A DNA stretch of 16,818 nucleotides from Candidatus Gastranaerophilales bacterium (GTDB lineage Bacteria; Cyanobacteriota; Vampirovibrionia; Gastranaerophilales; Gastranaerophilaceae). The stretch lies in contig CALURE010000018.1 of assembly GCA_944323095.1 (NCBI GenBank), positions 1 to 16,818 of the forward strand, in the 5' to 3' direction. The position numbers and the translations under genes were made by a program. Below are positions 13,481-16,818 of the stretch, piece after piece; the first letter of the stretch is position 1, and the number at the start of each line of letters is the position of its first letter. The notes under the pieces are model-generated. The model did not search any database, was not told where the DNA came from, and worked only from the letters and a program-made list of their open reading frames with translations.

Positions 13481-13510
13481 AAAAAACCGGTTTTTACAAA
13501 CCGGTTTTTT
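13481..13510. terminator. Bidirectional Rho-independent terminator
   Basis: AAAAAACCGGTTT (13481-13493) and AAACCGGTTTTTT (13498-13510) are a perfect 13-bp inverted repeat around TTAC. The A and T tracts allow termination of both the plus-strand fibre cassette and the minus-strand FTG-protein operon. The stop codon of the latter (13511-13509) lies inside the element. Confidence 0.92.
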
Positions 13511-14027
13511 ATTGTGAAAAATATCTCTCCATAATACGCTGAATTGCTTTATTAATTTTTTCAGCGCCTTTTTTTACATAAGAAGGATTATGAAATTGTT
13601 CGCAGTATTCATTGCTAAATTCCTTATCTATAATTAAAGAATTATTATATTTTTTTGAATTAATATACTGTTTTTCCAGCATAAATTCATTCTCATTTTT
13701 CCGGCTTATTTTTCTGGTAATTTTTGCAAGCGCGCTAAACATTGGCAGGGTTGAATCATCTGCCTGTAAAAGTGCATCATTGACAGCTATGCAATCTTCT
13801 GTTTTTGTTGAAAATGTATTTATATTCAAAAAATTTTTCTGAACAGGGTTTGTGTAAATACGTTTTGGCAAACCGCTTTTTCGCAATGCCATACGGAATT
13901 TATGGAGATCTTTGCCTGTCAAAGCAACATTCATCCATCTTTCGTATGAAACAATATCTTCCGTATCGCGAAATCTTTCAACGGCATAGCACATATTCTT
14001 TAATCCGGTGAATGAAATTTTATCCAT
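13509..14027 (-). CDS. FTG-motif protein of unknown function, paralogue 2
   Basis: This 172-residue protein begins MDKISFTGLKNMCYAVERF and is a paralogue of the gene just upstream. Shared points are MDKI..FTG(I/L)KN at the N-terminus, NPVQKNFLNI/NPIGSDLLNI in the middle, LPMFSALAKITRKIS/LPLFSYIGKLTKKIA and a C-terminal helix INKAIQRIMERYF/VNNFVQKIMNNYF. There is no signal peptide, membrane segment or catalytic motif that I can recognise. It is lysine-rich and probably soluble, mixed alpha/beta. Its ATG lies 11 nt after the upstream stop, with AGGT as a weak ribosome site, so the pair forms an operon. Its stop is inside the terminator. I recall many small proteins with this N-terminal motif in Gastranaerophilales genomes, which would make it lineage-specific. 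Confidence 0.75.
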   Translation of the reverse strand: MDKISFTGLKNMCYAVERFRDTEDIVSYERWMNVALTGKDLHKFRMALRKSGLPKRIYTNPVQKNFLNINTFSTKTEDCIAVNDALLQADDSTLPMFSALAKITRKISRKNENEFMLEKQYINSKKYNNSLIIDKEFSNEYCEQFHNPSYVKKGAEKINKAIQRIMERYFSQ

Positions 14028-14038
14028 AATAATTTTAC

Positions 14039-14587
14039 CTACACATTAAAATAATTGTTCATAATCTTCTGCACAAAATTATTTACCTTCTTCGCCATTG
14101 TTTTGACTCCAGATCTATCAAAAAAATTAGGCATATACTGCTGTGGAGCCAAAAAATCAGGCAGACTACCGGAAATTTTAGTGCCAAAAACAATAGCTTC
14201 ATCGGCTTCATTATAAATATAATCCTGGTTTACTATCATCTCTTTATCTGCCATTGATGCAATTTTTTTTGTTAATTTCCCGATATATGAAAACAGGGGC
14301 AGATTTTTATCATTCGGTTCAATATATTTTCCGTTTATATAAATTCTTTTAGCCGTTTTTTCTTCCTGACATTCAATGTTTAATAAATCGCTCCCGATAG
14401 GATTTTGATAATGCGATTTATTAGAGGTTATTTTTTCTATAGCAGAATAAAAATCAGACAAATCATTTCCTCTGAAATCGTCACTCAAAACCATGGAAAT
14501 ACTTTTGGCGGTACTATCGTTCCTTATAAATTCGGCTCTTGCAATATTTTTTATTCCCGTAAAATTTATGCTGTTTATTTTATCCAT
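14039..14587 (-). CDS. FTG-motif protein of unknown function, paralogue 1
   Basis: I place the start at the ATG at 14587, giving 182 residues beginning MDKINSINFTGIKNIARAEF, which aligns with the start of its downstream paralogue. The frame stays open upstream to 14707, but that extension would overlap the tyrS promoter and start codon. Features: N-terminal FTGIKN (9-14), a central RIYINGKYIEPNDKNLPLFSY segment and a C-terminal helix NNFVQKIMNNYFNV. No known domain or active site is visible. Upstream spacing to a ribosome site is poor (GGGA about 14 nt away). The gene is divergent from tyrS and is followed by its paralogue 11 nt later. The function is unknown. Confidence 0.75.
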   Translation of the reverse strand: MDKINSINFTGIKNIARAEFIRNDSTAKSISMVLSDDFRGNDLSDFYSAIEKITSNKSHYQNPIGSDLLNIECQEEKTAKRIYINGKYIEPNDKNLPLFSYIGKLTKKIASMADKEMIVNQDYIYNEADEAIVFGTKISGSLPDFLAPQQYMPNFFDRSGVKTMAKKVNNFVQKIMNNYFNV

Positions 14588-14623
14588 ATAATTTCTAAAT
14601 CCCGTAAAAAAATTTTTTGCGTA

Positions 14624-14668
14624 TGATATAATAAATTTACAGAAGTTAATAATAATCGGAGAAAATTT
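14624..14668 (+). promoter_or_regulatory. Extended -10 promoter and ribosome site of tyrS
   Basis: TGATATAAT (TGn at 14624-14626, TATAAT at 14627-14632) is an extended -10 with a poor -35. The leader to the ATG at 14669 is about 30 nt and carries CGGAGA 6 nt before the start. It is too short for a T-box, which rules out that common tyrS control. Confidence 0.5.
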
Positions 14669-15886
14669 ATGGAAATAAGAGAGGAATTTATAGAACAGGC
14701 AAAGCATTTGACACGCAATGCAGAAGTATTACCCGGTGGAATTGAAGAACTCGCCGCAAAATTGCAATATTCAAGCGATACCAATACACCTTTGAGAATA
14801 AAACTCGGAATGGATCCCACAAGACCTGATTTACATCTGGGGCATACCGTTGTAATGAGAAAATTAAAAGAGTTCCAGACTCTTGGACACAAAATTGTTC
14901 TTATTGTCGGCGGAGCAACAGCAATGGTCGGTGATCCGTCAGGCAAGTCAGAAACCAGACCTGCATTAACCAAAGAACAGGTTGAAGCAAATGCAAAAAC
15001 TTATTTTGAACAAATGTCAAAGGTTCTTGATGTTTCTCAAGCCGAAGTTGTTAATAATGCTGACTGGCTTCATAAAATGAATTTTACGGATTTGTTAAAA
15101 CTTGCATCGCAGGTTACGGTTGCACAGATGATGACACGCGATGATTTTGCAAAACGATACGCAGAAGGAAAACCCATTGCAATTCATGAATTTTTCTATC
15201 CTTTGATGCAGGCTTACGATTCGGTTGAAATTGATTCAGATATTGAACTCGGCGGAACAGATCAGAGATTTAACACTCTTTTAGGCAGAGATATTCAAGC
15301 AGCATACGGTAAAAAATATCCGCAGCTTGTAATGCTTTTACCTCTTCTGGAAGGCACAGACGGCATTGTAAAAATGTCAAAAACTTATCCTGAACACTGT
15401 ATTTCTCTCACGGACAGCGAAGTCGATATGTTCGGCAAGTTAATGAGTATTCCTGATAATATGATTTCAAGATATTTCAGCCTCCTGACAGATGCTACCA
15501 AAGAAGAACTTGAAACAATTGATAAACAAATTGCAGAAGGTTCTGTAAACCCGCGCGATATAAAAATGAAGCTTGCATATACAATTACTAAAGAATACCA
15601 TGGAGAAGAAGGCGCCAAACGAGGACAGGACGCATTTGTAAATGTAGTTTCAAATAAAGGAATTCCTGATGATATAGAAGAAGTTTCAGGAATGAACGGT
15701 AAAGGAATTCTTGATGTTCTTGTGGAATTAAAATTTACTGCAAGCAAAGGAGAAGCCAAACGCTTAATTCAGGGCGGCGGAGTAAAACTCGACGGTGAAA
15801 AAATTACCGATACGGCTTATGTACTAAGCTTTGCAGAAAGTGTAATATTGCAGGCAGGTAAACGTAAATTTGCAAAATTAATATAA
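14669..15886 (+). CDS. tyrS: Tyrosyl-tRNA synthetase
   Basis: The 405-residue class I synthetase charges tRNA-Tyr. Its HIGH motif is HLGH (56-59, in MDPTRPDLHLGH) and its KMSKS motif is KMSKT (235-239). The region between carries typical Rossmann-fold TyrRS segments (VGDPSGKSETRP, ELGGTDQRFN). An S4-like RNA-binding domain closes the protein (about 340-405; LDVLVELKFTASKGEAKRLIQGGGVKLDGEKI). The length and motif variants (HLGH, KMSKT, DPTRPDLH) fit the shorter TyrZ-like/type 2 form. The ATG has CGGAGA 6 nt upstream. It stands alone in its own transcription unit or may read through into cysE, as no terminator with a U-tract lies between them. Confidence 0.96.
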   Translation: MEIREEFIEQAKHLTRNAEVLPGGIEELAAKLQYSSDTNTPLRIKLGMDPTRPDLHLGHTVVMRKLKEFQTLGHKIVLIVGGATAMVGDPSGKSETRPALTKEQVEANAKTYFEQMSKVLDVSQAEVVNNADWLHKMNFTDLLKLASQVTVAQMMTRDDFAKRYAEGKPIAIHEFFYPLMQAYDSVEIDSDIELGGTDQRFNTLLGRDIQAAYGKKYPQLVMLLPLLEGTDGIVKMSKTYPEHCISLTDSEVDMFGKLMSIPDNMISRYFSLLTDATKEELETIDKQIAEGSVNPRDIKMKLAYTITKEYHGEEGAKRGQDAFVNVVSNKGIPDDIEEVSGMNGKGILDVLVELKFTASKGEAKRLIQGGGVKLDGEKITDTAYVLSFAESVILQAGKRKFAKLI

Positions 15887-15891
15887 AATAT

Positions 15892-15934
15892 ACCTCCCTT
15901 GTAAAGGGAGGTGGACCGCGGAAGCGGTGGAGGG
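15892..15934 (+). repeat. Hairpin repeat element that carries the cysE ribosome binding site
   Basis: A perfect 9-bp stem ACCTCCCTT/AAGGGAGGT (15892-15912, loop GTA) is followed by a second stem ACCGC-GGAA-GCGGT (15915-15928) and then GGAGGG (15929-15934). The arrangement resembles a dispersed hairpin repeat that I recall from gut bacterial genomes. CCTCC of the first stem could pair with the downstream GGAGG instead, hiding the ribosome site. No U-tract follows, so it is not a terminator. Confidence 0.6.
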
Positions 15935-15937
15935 ATT

Positions 15938-16600
15938 TTGTTTAAAATCTTAAAACGCGGAATAAAAAAAGTAAAAGAAGATATTCAGGTAATCTACGAC
16001 AAAGACCCTGCCGCAGAAAATCTGCTTGAGGTAATTCTTTGCTACCCCGGACTCCATGCTTTGATTGCATACCGCTTTGCACACAGGCTCTATAAATGGC
16101 ATATTCCTTTAATTCCGCGGATTATTTCTTATATAACAAGAATTATTACAGGAATAGAAATTCATCCTGCGGCAAAAATCGGCAGAAGATTCTTTATAGA
16201 CCACGGTGAAGGTGTTGTAATCGGCGCAACAACAGAAATAGGCGATGATGTTCTGATTTATCAGCAGGTAACTTTAGGCGGTACCGGAAAAGAACACGGC
16301 AAACGTCACCCTACACTCGGTCATGGAGTAATCGTCGGTGCGGGAGCAAAAGTTCTCGGTAATATTACTCTCGGGGATTACGTCAGAGTAGGCGCAGGTT
16401 CTGTTGTTGTGGAAGATGTACCTGAATACTCAACCGTAGTCGGAATTCCCGGCAGAATTGTCAGAAGAAAAATCAAAGATGAAAACGGAGTTCTTATGCA
16501 CAACAGAATTCCTGACCCTGTCACCTGCGAGCTTAACAGACTCAAATATGAAGTTATTGAATTAAAAGAAAAAATAGAAAAAGTGAAGCGTGAAGAGTGA
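15938..16600 (+). CDS. cysE: Serine O-acetyltransferase
   Basis: The enzyme acetylates serine with acetyl-CoA, the first step of cysteine synthesis. I place the start at the TTG at 15938 (220 residues), four bases after the strong GGAGGG. A GTG at 15911 would add nine glycine-rich residues encoded by the repeat. No in-frame ATG lies near. The product has a short N-terminal helical domain (1-75) and a left-handed beta-helix of hexapeptide repeats. Catalytic positions are visible: D88/H89 in FIDHGEGVVIG and H120 in GGTGKEHGKRHPT. GAGAKVLGNITLGDYVRVGAGSVV continues the coil, and VVGIPGRIV closes it. The short N-terminal domain resembles the EpsC/short SAT type. Its last codons lie in a 7-bp tandem repeat. 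Confidence 0.93.
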   Translation: MFKILKRGIKKVKEDIQVIYDKDPAAENLLEVILCYPGLHALIAYRFAHRLYKWHIPLIPRIISYITRIITGIEIHPAAKIGRRFFIDHGEGVVIGATTEIGDDVLIYQQVTLGGTGKEHGKRHPTLGHGVIVGAGAKVLGNITLGDYVRVGAGSVVVEDVPEYSTVVGIPGRIVRRKIKDENGVLMHNRIPDPVTCELNRLKYEVIELKEKIEKVKREE

Positions 16601-16640
16601 AACGTGAAGGGTAATTCCAACATTGTTAATTCTTCACTTT
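16580..16640 (+). repeat. GTGAAGN heptamer repeat and inverted partner at the cysE 3' end
   Basis: Four 7-bp units, GTGAAGC, GTGAAGA, GTGAAAC and GTGAAGG, run from 16583 to 16610 and include the cysE stop codon. The first copy, extended to AAAGTGAAG (16580-16588), is the exact reverse complement of CTTCACTTT (16632-16640), giving a hairpin across the intergenic gap. It may act as a weak terminator or may be another dispersed repeat. Confidence 0.65.
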
Positions 16641-16658
16641 ACTGGAAAGGATAAAAAA

Positions 16659-16818
16659 ATGTATCACGTTTACACATTAAAAAATCATTCTGAATTTTCA
16701 AAAACATTAGTAGCAGAAACAAAAGATTACGATGAAGCATTACAAAAAGCAGAAAAAGCAGTTGAAGGCAAAGAAGGTTATTCTTACGTAGTAGAAGAAA
16801 CTGACGGTTCAATGAACA
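16659..16818 (+). CDS. Start of a small protein of unknown function (runs off right edge)
   Basis: The ATG at 16659 opens a frame of 53 codons with no stop before the window ends. The visible part reads MYHVYTLKNHSEFSKTLVAE and continues with a predicted helix DYDEALQKAEKAVEG and a strand YSYVVEE. AAAGG precedes the start by 9 nt. Codon use fits the neighbouring genes. It has no recognisable domain; the beta-alpha-beta pattern suggests a small soluble protein. It may be co-transcribed with cysE or have its own promoter after the repeat. Confidence 0.6.
   Translation, partial: MYHVYTLKNHSEFSKTLVAETKDYDEALQKAEKAVEGKEGYSYVVEETDGSMN

Noticed and set aside
12280..13510. Complete prophage or satellite around the tail-fibre genes
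   Set aside because: No integrase, capsid, terminase, lysis gene or flanking attachment repeat was found. The neighbours on both sides are ordinary chromosomal genes.
14588..14707. Forty-codon N-terminal extension of FTG paralogue 1
   Set aside because: It would run through the tyrS promoter, ribosome site and start codon. The paralogue starts at the equivalent of the ATG at 14587. The FTG-like sequence in it is reported separately.
14575..14973. Long minus-strand frame opposite the start of tyrS
   Set aside because: It is antisense to conserved tyrS sequence including the region of the HLGH motif, with no ribosome site and no recognisable domain.
15911..15937. GTG start for cysE adding nine residues
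   Set aside because: The added residues are glycine-rich products of the hairpin repeat, and no ribosome site precedes the GTG. The TTG at 15938 follows GGAGGG directly.
15887..15937. Rho-independent terminator after tyrS
   Set aside because: The stem is strong, but it is followed by G-rich sequence and a second hairpin instead of a U-tract.

Overview
The window is an AT-rich bacterial chromosome segment that mixes housekeeping genes with accessory genes. Codon use is AT-biased and most genes have AGGAG-type ribosome binding sites. My best guess for the source is a gut or environmental non-photosynthetic relative of Cyanobacteria (Melainabacteria/Vampirovibrionia, order Gastranaerophilales). 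The guess rests on two small lineage-type proteins beginning MDKI...FTG(I/L)KN, a cyanobacterial-style receiver-LuxR regulator, the pentapeptide and TPR proteins, and the types of dispersed hairpin repeats. This is recognition from memory, not a search. There are no rRNA, tRNA or CRISPR loci.

Layout. (1) 1-680, minus: 5' part of a NifU-N-like Fe-S scaffold gene with a clear promoter. (2) 681-1427: a gene-free island packed with at least four kinds of hairpin-forming repeat. (3) 6511-1428, minus: a compact five-gene signalling operon encoding a TPR-GAF-HD-GYP phosphodiesterase, an exported TPR protein, a NarL-type response regulator, a second receiver-LuxR regulator and a pentapeptide-repeat protein. 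No histidine kinase is present. (4) 6617-7303, plus: a GT2 glycosyltransferase, divergent from the operon; the two start from overlapping promoters. (5) 7365-7610: five tandem copies of a ~52-bp unit, running up to the start of an exported M48-like protein that has lost its zinc ligands. (6) 8580-9651: two tandem paralogues, each with two TFIIB-type zinc ribbons. (7) 9635-12264: phosphohexomutase (minus), prephenate dehydratase pheA (plus) and holo-ACP synthase acpS (minus), with tail-to-tail overlaps at both convergent junctions. (8) 12285-13510: a self-contained cassette of a phage-type tail fibre and a tail-fibre-assembly-like gene, with its own promoter and a perfect bidirectional terminator. 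(9) 13509-14587, minus: a tandem pair of paralogous FTG-motif proteins of unknown function. (10) 14669-16818, plus: tyrS, cysE (whose start lies in a repeat hairpin) and the beginning of a small unknown gene.

Functional links. The five-gene operon looks like one signalling module, probably joining an envelope-side TPR protein to cyclic-di-GMP turnover and transcription. The housekeeping genes cover Fe-S assembly, sugar-phosphate interconversion, phenylalanine synthesis, ACP activation, Tyr-tRNA charging and cysteine synthesis, and are not obviously linked to one another. The parts most worth a second look are the phased tandem array plus pseudo-protease locus, the orphan tail-fibre cassette, the FTG paralogue pair and the hairpin repeat families, one of which has become the cysE translation start.
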